Assembly: GCF_002933855.1 (NCBI RefSeq)
Contig: NZ_BFAQ01000020.1
Span: 1 to 64,000, forward strand
DNA length: 64,000 nt
Direction of reading: 5' to 3'
DNA from: Vibrio penaeicida
Lineage (GTDB): Bacteria; Pseudomonadota; Gammaproteobacteria; Enterobacterales; Vibrionaceae
The notes beneath the pieces are model-generated. The model was not told the DNA's origin. It saw only the letters and a list, made by a program, of their open reading frames with translations, and ran no database searches. A program made the translations under genes and the position numbers. Shown here in pieces: positions 18,241 to 27,043 of this stretch (positions are counted from its first letter, which is position 1; every line of letters begins with the position of its first letter).

Positions 18241-18792
18241 ATGAAGAAGTTAGCACTAACTCTATTGATGTCTGCTATTTCAGCTTCCGCTATTGCAGAA
18301 GGTCGTTTTTATGTGGGTGCAGACCTATCTAAAGATACATATGAACTCGCACCTGGCGCTGAGTTCAAATCAGATGGAATGGGCTTTGCAATTCAAGGTG
18401 GGTACGACGCTCGCTTTAGCGAAATGTTTAGTGTTGCAACTGAATTGGAGTACGCTAAATATAGTAATGCAAAGGTTACCTCAACGATTCCGTTCGTTGG
18501 AAAGTTTAGCTTCGACCAGAAACTGTCCACTATTTCCCTTAATTTAAAACCTAAATTGTATGTTGGAAACGTGTATGTAGGTGCGCCATTAGGTCTGGGG
18601 TACGGTATGGTTGACCAAGGTGCAACCATACAAAACCAACTCATTAGCGGAAACATCGTAAATGGTGTAGTGATTCATTATGGTGCGGAGCTTGGCATCG
18701 ACATTATGGAACAGTTCGTTGTAAAAGGTGGATACAAAAAGAATACCTTAAACTACAGTTCTTTCTACGCTGGTATCGGCTACAAATTCTAA
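18241..18792 (+). CDS. Small outer-membrane beta-barrel protein
   Basis: This 183-residue protein has a signal peptide ending 'ASAIAEG', followed by an eight-strand-like pattern of alternating residues ('RFYVGADLSKDTYEL', 'MGFAIQGGYDARFSE') and a C-terminal 'FYAGIGYKF' ending in Phe. This fits the OmpA-like/OmpX-like transmembrane barrel (porin family, outer-membrane beta-barrel domain). AAGG (18231-18234) precedes the ATG. It lies divergent from the BIG2 lipoprotein, which may share the promoter region, though a functional link is only a guess. Confidence 0.83.
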   Translation: MKKLALTLLMSAISASAIAEGRFYVGADLSKDTYELAPGAEFKSDGMGFAIQGGYDARFSEMFSVATELEYAKYSNAKVTSTIPFVGKFSFDQKLSTISLNLKPKLYVGNVYVGAPLGLGYGMVDQGATIQNQLISGNIVNGVVIHYGAELGIDIMEQFVVKGGYKKNTLNYSSFYAGIGYKF

Positions 18793-18832
18793 ACAATCCC
18801 TAATTTAGTGACAGCACTTCTGTCATTTCTCC

Positions 18833-18865
18833 CCCCATTGGAATACGATATCCGGTGGGGTTTTA
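18833..18865 (+). terminator. Terminator after the beta-barrel gene
   Basis: The CCCCATTGG arm (18833-18841) pairs with CCGGTGGGG (18852-18860), followed by TTTT. A shorter TGACAG/CTGTCA hairpin just upstream (about 18809-18825) may add to it. Confidence 0.7.
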
Positions 18866-18970
18866 CTATGGGGCACAACAAAACTTCATAAGATATATAC
18901 CCATAGTAAAGACGAACATATCCATCCCCCACTTTCTGTATAAATCGATAATCAACGTCAGGAACTTTCT

Positions 18971-19843
18971 ATGTCTTTGTCTTCTGCATTGCGTATTGCA
19001 TTGGCTTTACTTCTTGTTTTCCCTTTAACATCAATAGCTCAAGAGCCGCTCTACTGGAAAGCACAAAAAGGTCAGCAAACTCTGTTAATACTGGGTTCTA
19101 TCCATGTTGGCGACAAAAGCATGTATCCGCTGCCTAAGATGGTGAATCGCTTTTTAAGTGACAGCAAAGCTTTGATTGTTGAAATTGATTTAAACCACCC
19201 TCCAGAATCACTCAGTTTCCCGACGTCTGAACTTTCGACCAGCGACATTCTGAGCAAAGAACAATCGTCAAAACTCACTACTATCGCCAAAGAACTTGGC
19301 TTACCCGATTCTCGATTGCAGAATTCCCCACCTTGGCTGGCCGCTTTAACCCTTCAAATGGCTAATTTCCAACGCTTAGGTTACGCTGCAAATGATGGCG
19401 TTGATCATGTTCTGACCAACCAAGCGTTAGAATACAATGTTCCTGTTAAAGCACTAGAAACGGCAAATCAGCAACTTGGATTTCTCAATGCACTCCCTCG
19501 TAACGGATCACAGTTGCTCGTAGAAACATTACTTCATTGGGATAAGTATAACGACGAATTCCATTGTCAAATCTCAGCTTGGAAGTCAGGGGATAAAAGT
19601 AAGCTCCTTCAACTGCTTGAAGAAGGGGATTTTGAAGAAGATGCATTGGAAACCTTGCTGTATCAACGCAACCGAGACTGGGTTGAAAAGTTGAATACTC
19701 CAGAATGGCTGAAGGTGGCAGGTAACTATACAGTGGTGGTGGGTACATTACATTTACTTGGGAAGCACAACGTACTTGATCTCCTTGAACAACAAGGGTG
19801 GAGCGTCCATCAACTTTCCGAGTCTTCAAAGGTAAAGTGCTAG
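18971..19843 (+). CDS. TraB/GumN family protein
   Basis: This 290-residue protein has a signal peptide ending near 'LTSIAQEP'. The conserved 'LILGSIHVGD' near residues 40-48 and the C-terminal 'VVVGTLHLLGKHNVLDLL' are hallmarks of the TraB/GumN family, thought to be related to Tiki-type metalloproteases. Conserved Glu/His residues are present ('LIVEIDL'). Function in bacteria is poorly defined; export suggests a periplasmic or surface role. AGGA precedes the ATG. It is convergent with rluF and separated from it by a strong hairpin. Confidence 0.88.
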   Translation: MSLSSALRIALALLLVFPLTSIAQEPLYWKAQKGQQTLLILGSIHVGDKSMYPLPKMVNRFLSDSKALIVEIDLNHPPESLSFPTSELSTSDILSKEQSSKLTTIAKELGLPDSRLQNSPPWLAALTLQMANFQRLGYAANDGVDHVLTNQALEYNVPVKALETANQQLGFLNALPRNGSQLLVETLLHWDKYNDEFHCQISAWKSGDKSKLLQLLEEGDFEEDALETLLYQRNRDWVEKLNTPEWLKVAGNYTVVVGTLHLLGKHNVLDLLEQQGWSVHQLSESSKVKC

Positions 19844-19920
19844 CGGAGAAAAGTGACTGCTTCACCAGAGCTTCGCGGAAACTCTATAACAAACGTGTAA
19901 AAACGTGTAGCGCATAAATA

Positions 19921-19949
19921 AACAAAGGAAGACATTGTCTTCCTTTGTT
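19921..19949. terminator. Bidirectional terminator hairpin between TraB/GumN gene and rluF
   Basis: A perfect 13-bp stem (19921-19933 with 19937-19949) with a 3-nt ATT loop lies between two convergent genes. T-runs on each side are short. Confidence 0.75.
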
Positions 19950-19999
19950 GTATAAGAATCGGAATCGGTTACCCTAACTCATTCTAAATTCGGGTTAAC

Positions 20000-21049
20000 T
20001 TAGCCCAGAGTTTTTCCACTCGGCTTTCTGACTTTAAATGGACGACTTTTACCACCAGCGTTGGATTCTGGTCTTCGGTTCTTCTGACCATGATTGCCGC
20101 TATTGCTGCCGCCTTTATTATTTCCACTTTTATTGCCAGCACCGTTATGCCTAGCCGCGTTTCCTTCACCACCTTTACTTGGTCGGCGATTAAAGTCGGT
20201 ACCTTTGCCTTTAAAGGTCTTAAACTTTTTAGGTTCTGCTTGTTCTTTTTGGCGGTGATCGAACAACTTCGCATCCGTCGCTTTCTCTATCTTTTTACCG
20301 CTACTATCTGCGCGAGATGCTTCTTCTGTTCCAACCGATGATTCACACAAACGATGAATGTCTACTACTTCTTCGTCGGTTAAGTAACGCCACTTACCAT
20401 TAGGGATGCCATCCAGCGAAATGTTCATAATTCGAACACGGCGCAGCTTAAATACTTCAAAGCCCAACGCTTCACACATACGTCGGATCTGGCGGTTAAG
20501 CCCTTGAGTTAGAACAATTCTAAAGGAGAATTTTGTTTCCTTAGAGATTTTGCAAGGAAGCGTAACCGTATCTAAAATTTCAACGCCACTGCCCATTTTG
20601 TCGAGAAACTCTTGAGTGATCGGCTTGTCCACTCGTACAACGTATTCTTTCTCGTGGGAATTTCCTGCACGTAAGATCTTATTAACAATATCGCCATCGT
20701 TGGTTAGGAAGATCAGTCCATCGGAAGGTTTGTCTAAACGACCAATTGGGAATATGCGTTTTCTATGACCAACGAAGTCTACAATGTTGCCTTCAACGTG
20801 ACGTTCTGTTGTACAAGTGATCCCCGTAGGTTTGTTAAGCGCAATGTAGATTGGCTTTTCTTTTTGCCTCAAAGGATTTCCGTCGATCAGCACGTCGTCT
20901 GTTGGCAATACCTTTACGCCCATTTCAGGTAGATCACCGTTAATGGTCACTCTACCTTGCTCGATTAATTTGTCGGCTTCACGGCGCGAGCAATACCCAG
21001 TTTCACTAATGAATTTGTTTAGCCTTTTGGCTTCAGATGTCTGAGACAT
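20000..21049 (-). CDS. rluF: 23S rRNA pseudouridine synthase RluF
   Basis: This 349-residue protein has an N-terminal S4 RNA-binding domain (about 8-60, '[20 protein letters not shown]') followed by a pseudouridine synthase domain. Its catalytic Asp106 lies in '[13 protein letters not shown]', the RluF/RsuA signature, and '[13 protein letters not shown]' follows. RluF modifies U2604 of 23S rRNA. The tail from about residue 240 is a long basic, Gly/Asn/Arg-rich low-complexity stretch absent from or shorter in many homologues, probably binding RNA. An in-frame shift of this tail also reads open, but base patterns favour this frame. Confidence 0.93.
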   Translation of the reverse strand: MSQTSEAKRLNKFISETGYCSRREADKLIEQGRVTINGDLPEMGVKVLPTDDVLIDGNPLRQKEKPIYIALNKPTGITCTTERHVEGNIVDFVGHRKRIFPIGRLDKPSDGLIFLTNDGDIVNKILRAGNSHEKEYVVRVDKPITQEFLDKMGSGVEILDTVTLPCKISKETKFSFRIVLTQGLNRQIRRMCEALGFEVFKLRRVRIMNISLDGIPNGKWRYLTDEEVVDIHRLCESSVGTEEASRADSSGKKIEKATDAKLFDHRQKEQAEPKKFKTFKGKGTDFNRRPSKGGEGNAARHNGAGNKSGNNKGGSNSGNHGQKNRRPESNAGGKSRPFKVRKPSGKTLG

Positions 21050-21126
21050 ATTGATATTTTCTCTTTTGTTAACGTTTCACAACGGATGACAATCGGTGTG
21101 AACCAGCGGGATTTCCGCCTTAAAAA

Positions 21127-21708
21127 TTAGCTCATTCGTTTCTGATGACGCTCTCGATTTTCGAGTTTTTTTTCTGCACTTTTTTTCAACATGACATACA
21201 CAGCACCTGTTCCGCCATGGAATCGTTGCGCGCTATGAAAACACATCACTTCTTGGATTTGGGATAACCAACTCACCACATAGCTTTTCATCAATGCCGG
21301 AGGGTTAGAACGCTCACCTTTACCATGAACAATCACAAGCGTTCTAATATCCAATCGCTGACACTGTTTAAGAAACTTAACTACTTCATCTCGCGCATCT
21401 TTCAGCGATTTCTTGTGCAAGTCTAGTCGCGCTTGAATTGGGTATTTCCCAAGCCTTAACTTTCGATAAACACCATCCTGAACACCCGGTTTTTGGTATT
21501 CGACCATGTCATCTGGCTTTAGCATAGGCGCATGATCTAAAGACAAATATTCGGGGTCATCTTCTGATAGAGACATCGCAGCTTCACGCTTTGCAAGTTG
21601 CGCATCGGTCACTTGGTGTTTTTTCTCGTGAATGGCCGTGTCGTTTTTGATAGGAGTGACATCACTCATCATTTGCTGAAAGAGATCCAGCTCATCATCT
21701 TGAGACAT
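21127..21708 (-). CDS. smrA: Smr-domain endonuclease SmrA
   Basis: This 193-residue protein's C-terminal part carries the Smr domain: 'ARLDLHKKSLKDARDEV', the HGKG motif in 'LVIVHGKGERSN' and 'RFHGGTGAVYVMLKKS'. Smr proteins nick nucleic acid; the SmrA (YdaL) form has this short N-terminal extension and length. It lies on the same strand as rluF, 77 bp upstream, and the two may be co-transcribed. Confidence 0.9.
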   Translation of the reverse strand: MSQDDELDLFQQMMSDVTPIKNDTAIHEKKHQVTDAQLAKREAAMSLSEDDPEYLSLDHAPMLKPDDMVEYQKPGVQDGVYRKLRLGKYPIQARLDLHKKSLKDARDEVVKFLKQCQRLDIRTLVIVHGKGERSNPPALMKSYVVSWLSQIQEVMCFHSAQRFHGGTGAVYVMLKKSAEKKLENRERHQKRMS

Positions 21709-21780
21709 AAGTTCATCTCGAATGCATCATCAACAGATGAACGGATTATATACCCAAGTGATGGGAATATGGAGTATTAG

Positions 21781-21819
21781 AAAAAGAAAAACCGAAGAAA
21801 GCAGTCCACTCCCTTCGGT
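21781..21819 (-). terminator. Terminator of the DUF3149 gene
   Basis: On the minus strand, ACCGAAG (21813-21819) pairs with CTTCGGT (21791-21797) over a 15-nt loop, followed by a run of T residues with one C. It lies 26 bp after the small gene's stop. Confidence 0.75.
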
Positions 21820-21844
21820 GCAATTTAGTTAATTGCTAAGCGAT

Positions 21845-21985
21845 CTAGTGAGGAGATTTGTCATTCAATACTTTATAGACGAAGTAGGTGCCGAAAAACA
21901 GCATCAGTCCAATTGCGCCGAATATAACTATCATTGAAGACAGCCCTATAGCATTACCAAATAGGAGATCTAGCCAAAAGTCCAT
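21845..21985 (-). CDS. DUF3149-type single-span membrane micro-protein
   Basis: A 46-residue open frame starts 'MDFWLDLLFGNAIGLSS' with a central hydrophobic span ('MIVIFGAIGLMLFFGTYFVY') and ends 'KVLNDKSPH'. This matches the short DUF3149 proteins common in Vibrio and relatives. A strong ribosome site (GGAGGA) lies a few bases before the ATG and a terminator follows, so the unit is complete. Function is unknown; it is probably an inner-membrane protein. Confidence 0.87.
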   Translation of the reverse strand: MDFWLDLLFGNAIGLSSMIVIFGAIGLMLFFGTYFVYKVLNDKSPH

Positions 21986-22244
21986 GTTTCCTCCGTCAGT
22001 GCTGAAAGACAAGGTTAACGTTAATACTCGATGGATTACTCAGTACTGATCTAGATCAACAGTAATACCGACGTGACGATTTTGTTTCTTTTGATGTGTT
22101 TTTAATCACACTTAGCTAATAATTGCTCACCATCTAACCACACAGTCAATAAGTTAAAATTTATTGAGAAAAGTGCTTGCGTCTGTCGTCAGAAACCGTA
22201 TTATACGCATCCGTCTTGAGGCAAAGCCTTGAGATATAAAGAAT

Positions 22245-22321
<77 letters not shown>

Positions 22322-22329
22322 CATTTTAA

Positions 22330-22356
22330 AACCTCGTCTTCGGACGAGGTTTTTTC
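22330..22356 (+). terminator. Terminator of tRNA-Pro
   Basis: CCTCGTC (22332-22338) pairs with GACGAGG (22343-22349) over a TTCG tetraloop, followed by seven T residues. Confidence 0.92.
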
Positions 22357-22393
22357 GTTTTAGCGATCTATATATCTGCGTCGCATGTGGGTC

Positions 22394-22500
22394 GAGGTCT
22401 GGAAGCCCAGCCGCGTCGAATCCTCTTTCACCAAACATATTTTAAAGTGTCCTCTTCGAACGAGGTTTATCTTTTTGATGATCTATTTGTCTGCGTCAAA
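22394..22500 (+). pseudogene. Decayed duplicate of tRNA-Pro 3' part and its terminator
   Basis: The segment from about 22416 to 22497 aligns with 22300-22382, offset by about 115-116 bp. It includes a T-arm relic (TCGAATCCTCTTTCACC), the spacer 'ATATTTTAAA', a mutated CCTC-TTCG-GAGG hairpin and 'GATCTATTTGTCTGCGTC'. The anticodon arm just before it is partly recognisable (GTCTGGAAGCCCAG). It cannot fold as a working tRNA. It points to an old tandem duplication, or to the far end of a former integration at the tRNA. Confidence 0.65.
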
Positions 22501-22517
22501 CACCGTAAGAATGGTAT

Positions 22518-22991
22518 TTACATACAAAGCTCGACGAATTGAGCGCGTGTTAGTTTGGCCAGGTCTTCAGGCGTAAGCTCTATCTCCAAACCACGTTTTC
22601 CTGCACTCACGCACACCAACTCTAAAGCGAGTGCAGAGGAATGAATAAAGGTTGGTAATGCCTTTTTTTGTCCGATTGGGCTAATGCCTCCTACAATGTA
22701 GCCTGTTGTCTTCTGAGCTATGCTTGGATCCGCCATATCCGCTTTTTTACTCTTCGCCGCTTTGGCTGCGAGTTTTAGGTTCAATTTACTTGCAACAGGT
22801 ATAACGGCAACTGCCAGGTTTTTATCTTGCCCATCGAGGCTAAACAATAACGTTTTGAAAACACACTCCGGGTTCTGCCCCAAAGCCTCAACGGCTTCAA
22901 GCCCATAGTTCTGGTTACTTGGATCGTGTTTGTACTGATGGACCTTATGGGGGACGTTTTTCTTTTTCGCTAAGTTGATGGCTGGTGTCAT
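22518..22991 (-). CDS. ybaK: Cys-tRNA(Pro) deacylase YbaK
   Basis: This 157-residue protein belongs to the YbaK/EbsC branch of ProX-like editing domains. Motifs are 'YKHDPSNQNYGLEAVEALG', 'VFKTLLFSLDG' (with the conserved Lys) and 'TGYIVGGISPIGQKK'. YbaK removes Cys wrongly attached to tRNA-Pro in trans. Its position 200 bp from the tRNA-Pro gene is noted, but they lie on opposite strands and are probably not linked in function through this. Full family length. Confidence 0.94.
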   Translation of the reverse strand: MTPAINLAKKKNVPHKVHQYKHDPSNQNYGLEAVEALGQNPECVFKTLLFSLDGQDKNLAVAVIPVASKLNLKLAAKAAKSKKADMADPSIAQKTTGYIVGGISPIGQKKALPTFIHSSALALELVCVSAGKRGLEIELTPEDLAKLTRAQFVELCM

Positions 22992-23008
22992 ACGTATGAT
23001 TTCCAGTT

Positions 23009-23039
23009 ATAAAAAAGGCGAAGCATTCGCTTCGCCTTT
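23009..23039 (-). terminator. Terminator of nutA
   Basis: An 11-bp stem (AAAGGCGAAGC, 23014-23024, with 23029-23039) over a 4-nt loop, followed on the minus strand by a T-run. Confidence 0.88.
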
Positions 23040-23068
23040 ATCAAATCGTAATTTCCGCTATGGGTCAA

Positions 23069-24724
23069 TTACTTGTATACCATTTCGCCTTTTGGCTCAT
23101 ACGCATTCACGTTGATTGGGCTGTTGCTTTCTAGGTAGTCCTTCAGAACTTCCGCATCAACAAAACCTGTGTTTACGTGGCCAGGGTGACCAGATAGCTT
23201 AGGATAGCCGTCGCCGCCCGCTGCGTTGTAGCTAGGAACAGTAAAGCGGTAAGTTTTCGCTTTGTCTAGAGCTTTCCCACCCACTTTTACATTGCTTACT
23301 TTGCCGTTAGCAACGGTCATAGAGATCCCAGCGAACTGTGCATAAGCACCAGAATCAACAGGCTTAGTTGCGACAACGTTTAGGTAATCCAATACTTCAG
23401 CACCAGACATATCGGTATAAGTTAGGATATTGGCAAACGGCTGAACGGTTAGTACATCTTTGTACGTGACCGCACCTTCCTCAATTGAATCACGAACGCC
23501 ACCAGAGTTCATTACCGCAAAGTCAGCTTTAGCACGCTGCATGTGTGCTGTCGCAATCAGACGACCAAGGTTAGTCTGATTGAAGCGCACAACGTTACGA
23601 TCGCCTTCCAGCTTGCCGTTGGTTTCAGCAATCTTAACATTCAGCTCTGCCTGACCTTTTTCCTGGTATGGCTTAAGGAAAGCGAGTACCGCTGGATCTT
23701 GAGCAATTTCATTTTCAATAAGGACACGCTTCTTCTTCCCGTCAACTTTGATTTTCTTCTTCAAGTTCACAGGAATCAGATCGTAGCTGACCATTTGAAG
23801 TTCGCCGTTTACGAATTCAAAGTCAGCACGGCCTACGTACTTGCCCCACTCATGAGCTTGAACAATCCAAGTACCGTTTTGCTGATCTGGCTTACATTCG
23901 TCAGAAGGTTTGAACTTCTTCTTCGCAACGTTAGGACCTTCCATACAGACAGGCTCTTGAGAGTGCCCACCTACGATCATGTCCAAAGAACCTTCATCTA
24001 AGTAACGAGCCAACGCGACATCACCTGGAGCGTTAATGCCACGCTTACCGTCCTCGTAGTGGCCCATGTGCGTAACCGCGAAGATAAGATCAGGCTTTTC
24101 AGACTTCTCTAGTTCAGCAATTAGCTTTTTCGCTTCTACTTTCGGATCACGGAAATCTAGGCTGCTGATGAACTCAGGGTTACCAATTTTCGCCGTATCT
24201 TCTGTCGTTAAACCGATAACCGCAATCTTGATGCCTTGCTTTTCAAAAATATGATAAGCCTGATATTTACGCTCGCCCGTTGCTTTGTCGTAAATATTGG
24301 CAGAAAGCATAGGGAACCCGCCCCATTTGATCTGCTTTTCTAATACATCAAGGGAGTTATCGAATTCGTGGTTACCTAATGCCATTGCATCGTAACCAAG
24401 CATTTTCATGCCTTTGAAATCGGGTTCAGCATCTTGAAGGTCAGATTCAGGAACACCAGTGTTGATGTCACCGCCCGAAAGTAGCAGTACACTTCCACCT
24501 TCAGCGCGAATCTCTGTACGCAGATCATCGATCAGCGTCTTACGAGCAGCCATACCGTACTCACCGTATTTGTTCTGCCAAAAACGACCATGGTGGTCAT
24601 TGGTGTGCAAAACTGTAAGCTTGTACGTTGTATCTTCTTCCCAAGCTGGTGCTGTCGCACAACCAGTTAGAGTCGCAAGTAACGCTGCACCTATCGCAGC
24701 TTTCAAACTTAGGCGTTCCTTCAT
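23069..24724 (-). CDS. nutA: 5'-nucleotidase lipoprotein (NutA/UshA family)
   Basis: This 551-residue protein has a lipoprotein signal ('LLATLTGCAT') in place of the soluble signal of E. coli UshA, as in the membrane-bound NutA of Vibrio. Metallophosphatase motifs are in order: 'LHTNDHHGRF', 'LLSGGDINTG', 'ALGNHEFDNS', 'FAVTHMGHYEDG' and 'GGHSQEP'. A C-terminal 5'-nucleotidase domain follows ('AVMNSGGVRDSIEEGAVTYKD', 'YNAAGGDGYPKL'). It hydrolyses extracellular nucleotides to feed nucleosides and phosphate to the cell. Single gene with a terminator; divergent from the chemoreceptor gene. Confidence 0.94.
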   Translation of the reverse strand: MKERLSLKAAIGAALLATLTGCATAPAWEEDTTYKLTVLHTNDHHGRFWQNKYGEYGMAARKTLIDDLRTEIRAEGGSVLLLSGGDINTGVPESDLQDAEPDFKGMKMLGYDAMALGNHEFDNSLDVLEKQIKWGGFPMLSANIYDKATGERKYQAYHIFEKQGIKIAVIGLTTEDTAKIGNPEFISSLDFRDPKVEAKKLIAELEKSEKPDLIFAVTHMGHYEDGKRGINAPGDVALARYLDEGSLDMIVGGHSQEPVCMEGPNVAKKKFKPSDECKPDQQNGTWIVQAHEWGKYVGRADFEFVNGELQMVSYDLIPVNLKKKIKVDGKKKRVLIENEIAQDPAVLAFLKPYQEKGQAELNVKIAETNGKLEGDRNVVRFNQTNLGRLIATAHMQRAKADFAVMNSGGVRDSIEEGAVTYKDVLTVQPFANILTYTDMSGAEVLDYLNVVATKPVDSGAYAQFAGISMTVANGKVSNVKVGGKALDKAKTYRFTVPSYNAAGGDGYPKLSGHPGHVNTGFVDAEVLKDYLESNSPINVNAYEPKGEMVYK

Positions 24725-25077
24725 TATTACAACCTTAATCTAATTTAGTAGGGTTCCACCGGCATCAGAATCTGATGCAAAATCAAGCAATATTACTGCA
24801 AGATCTTCTAAAAACATGAACAAGTTTAAATTAACCAAAGTAAACCACCATGCTAATTTCATATTTATGACGATTCGATCACCTTAATTAAAACTCGGAA
24901 GTGTAACAAAACACCATGCTTACACGTCATTACTTATCAAGATCACAAGCAAACGATTACCTGTGAGATAATAAATTAGCGTGTATATATCCTTTCTAGT
25001 CTTGTATTCATGAGACAATCAGGTTACTTTCCGCACAATATACTATAAATCACACCTCATATTCGTACTAGGCAGCT
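24725..25077. other. Divergent promoter region nutA / chemoreceptor
   Basis: 353 bp of AT-rich DNA that must hold promoters for both flanking genes. I see no open frame, no strong palindrome and no RNA gene. Sequences resembling CRP half-sites occur but not with the right spacing. Confidence 0.5.
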
Positions 25078-26973
25078 ATGATTACTTCAGCTAAAAATTT
25101 ATCCCTTAAAGTCAAAATTACGCTATCCGTACTGGTTTGCATTACAATAATCACCTCCATTTTAACGTGGCGTGCTTCATCTATTCTTTTTGAGCAAACT
25201 CGCCACGGTGTTTATAACCGTGCGATCAGCTTATCGAATACCGCTATTGAATCTCTGGGATACTGGCTGGTCTCTCACAAGGATGTAGTGGATGCCGCCG
25301 CTACCGTTAATTCGCTAGAAGAAGCTATTGTGGCATTACCTCAAGCGAAAAAAGCAGGCAGATTCGATGAAGTATTTTTCGCGCAAATGAACGGCGACGT
25401 TTATCTTGCAGGCACATCTACTCCCTACCCTGAATTTGATGCTCGTGGTCGCGGCTGGTTTAAGCAAGCTTCTAACCAACGTAAAACCGTGGTATCGAAA
25501 CCGTATGTTGGTGCTCAACAAGGTCATACTATGTTAACGATATCCACTCCGGTATACGCTAAAGGCCAAATGATCGGTATCTTAGGTGCGGACCTTAAAC
25601 TGGAGTCGATTCAAAAAAACCTCAACAGCTATCAAGTGGGCGACAATGCGTTCGCTATGATGCTTAATGAAGAGGGAACGATATTATCTCACCCCCAAAA
25701 ATCATTACTGATGACACCTTTTAGCCGCTACGCTCCAAAACTCTCTAACACTGCGATTCGTACTGCATCGGATGAGAATCGAATTGAGATATCGATTCAC
25801 AACGGTAAAGAGAAGCTTCTTTACTTTGCTTCAGTGCCAAACAGTGACTGGATTTTTGCATTAGAAATGGATCGTGCAACAGAAGAAGCCAATCACGACG
25901 CTCTTCTTAAACAATTGATTTTTACTGGCATCACAGTCGCGTTGATTGTGCTTTTCGCTATCTGGTGGATGGTTTCTTTCCAGTTGAAAGGGCTTACTCA
26001 GGTCAGTAAAGCATTAGAAGAAATATCGGAAGGTGATGGCGACCTAACGCAACGAATTGCGATTCAATCGAATGACGAAGTTGGTCAACTCGCTGCGAAT
26101 TTCAATCGATTTACAGAAAAAATGCATTTGCTCGTATCGAATATTCACAACTATTCAACTCAGTTATCGAGCCAAGCCGATATTACTTCACGACACGCCG
26201 ACGAGAATTCGCACCGCATCGACCATCAGCAACAAGAAATCAATATGGTGGCAACGGCAGTAACCGAGATGTCGAGCGCCACTCAAGAAATTGCCAGTAA
26301 TGCAGAAAACACAGCCCGAGAAGGGGCTGCAACCGTTGAGATTTCTAATCAGGGTGAACGTGAGGTTCTCAATAGCCAAGAGTCAATTCTTTCTCTTGCC
26401 TCAGACATCAGTGATGCTACTTCTGTTATCCAAGAGCTTGAAATGCATGCTCAGGAAATCAGTGGCATTTTGTCGACGATTCAGGAAATCGCCGAGCAAA
26501 CTAATCTATTGGCATTGAATGCTGCTATCGAAGCGGCGCGTGCCGGTGAACAAGGTCGCGGTTTTGCGGTAGTTGCAGATGAAGTTCGAGTGTTAAGCCA
26601 ACGAACTCATGATGCAACAGGCGAAATCAACCGCAACATTGATACGCTTCAAAGTACGACTCAGCGTGCAGTATCCTCTATGCAAACCAGCCAGAACAAC
26701 GCAGAGAAAGCCGTCACTGATGCTCGTATTGCATCGGAAAGCCTTCAGCGTATTACTCAGTCCGCCAACATGATCAACGACATGGCAAGCCAAATTGCGG
26801 CGGCAGCAGAAGAGCAATCTTTGGTGACCGAAGAAATTACTCGTAACACCAACGAAGTAAAAGACGTCTCTCAGGCTCTTGCAGAACAAGCGCAAGACGC
26901 AAGTACACAGGCTTCAGAGCTGAACAGTATTTCTGGTGAACTCTACCAGGAAGTGTCTCGATTCAAGCTATAA
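25078..26973 (+). CDS. Methyl-accepting chemotaxis protein with dCache sensor domain
   Basis: This 631-residue protein has a first membrane span at about 10-30 and a periplasmic dCache-type domain at about 35-270 ('[22 protein letters not shown]', '[13 protein letters not shown]', '[11 protein letters not shown]'). A second span near 278-300 ('[13 protein letters not shown]'-like) is followed by a HAMP linker ('[19 protein letters not shown]') and a long signalling coil whose tip is '[20 protein letters not shown]'. The ligand is unknown; many dCache receptors with this 'DARGRGWF' block sense amino acids or small acids. It is monocistronic, followed by a strong terminator. Confidence 0.94.
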   Translation: MITSAKNLSLKVKITLSVLVCITIITSILTWRASSILFEQTRHGVYNRAISLSNTAIESLGYWLVSHKDVVDAAATVNSLEEAIVALPQAKKAGRFDEVFFAQMNGDVYLAGTSTPYPEFDARGRGWFKQASNQRKTVVSKPYVGAQQGHTMLTISTPVYAKGQMIGILGADLKLESIQKNLNSYQVGDNAFAMMLNEEGTILSHPQKSLLMTPFSRYAPKLSNTAIRTASDENRIEISIHNGKEKLLYFASVPNSDWIFALEMDRATEEANHDALLKQLIFTGITVALIVLFAIWWMVSFQLKGLTQVSKALEEISEGDGDLTQRIAIQSNDEVGQLAANFNRFTEKMHLLVSNIHNYSTQLSSQADITSRHADENSHRIDHQQQEINMVATAVTEMSSATQEIASNAENTAREGAATVEISNQGEREVLNSQESILSLASDISDATSVIQELEMHAQEISGILSTIQEIAEQTNLLALNAAIEAARAGEQGRGFAVVADEVRVLSQRTHDATGEINRNIDTLQSTTQRAVSSMQTSQNNAEKAVTDARIASESLQRITQSANMINDMASQIAAAAEEQSLVTEEITRNTNEVKDVSQALAEQAQDASTQASELNSISGELYQEVSRFKL

Positions 26974-26993
26974 ATCTGCAAAACCACAGTAAA

Positions 26994-27024
26994 CAAAAAA
27001 CGGGCTTTGAGAGCCCGTTTTTTT
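26994..27024. terminator. Bidirectional terminator between chemoreceptor and RND pump
   Basis: CGGGCT (27001-27006) pairs with AGCCCG (27012-27017), with A residues before and seven T residues after. It works for the convergent genes on both sides. Confidence 0.88.
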
Positions 27025-27043
27025 GTGTTTGATCACCTGGATG

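Noticed and set aside
19984..20274. 96-codon frame within the rluF tail on the same strand
   Set aside because: It is a shifted reading of the low-complexity basic tail; the RluF frame is continuous and has the family domains.
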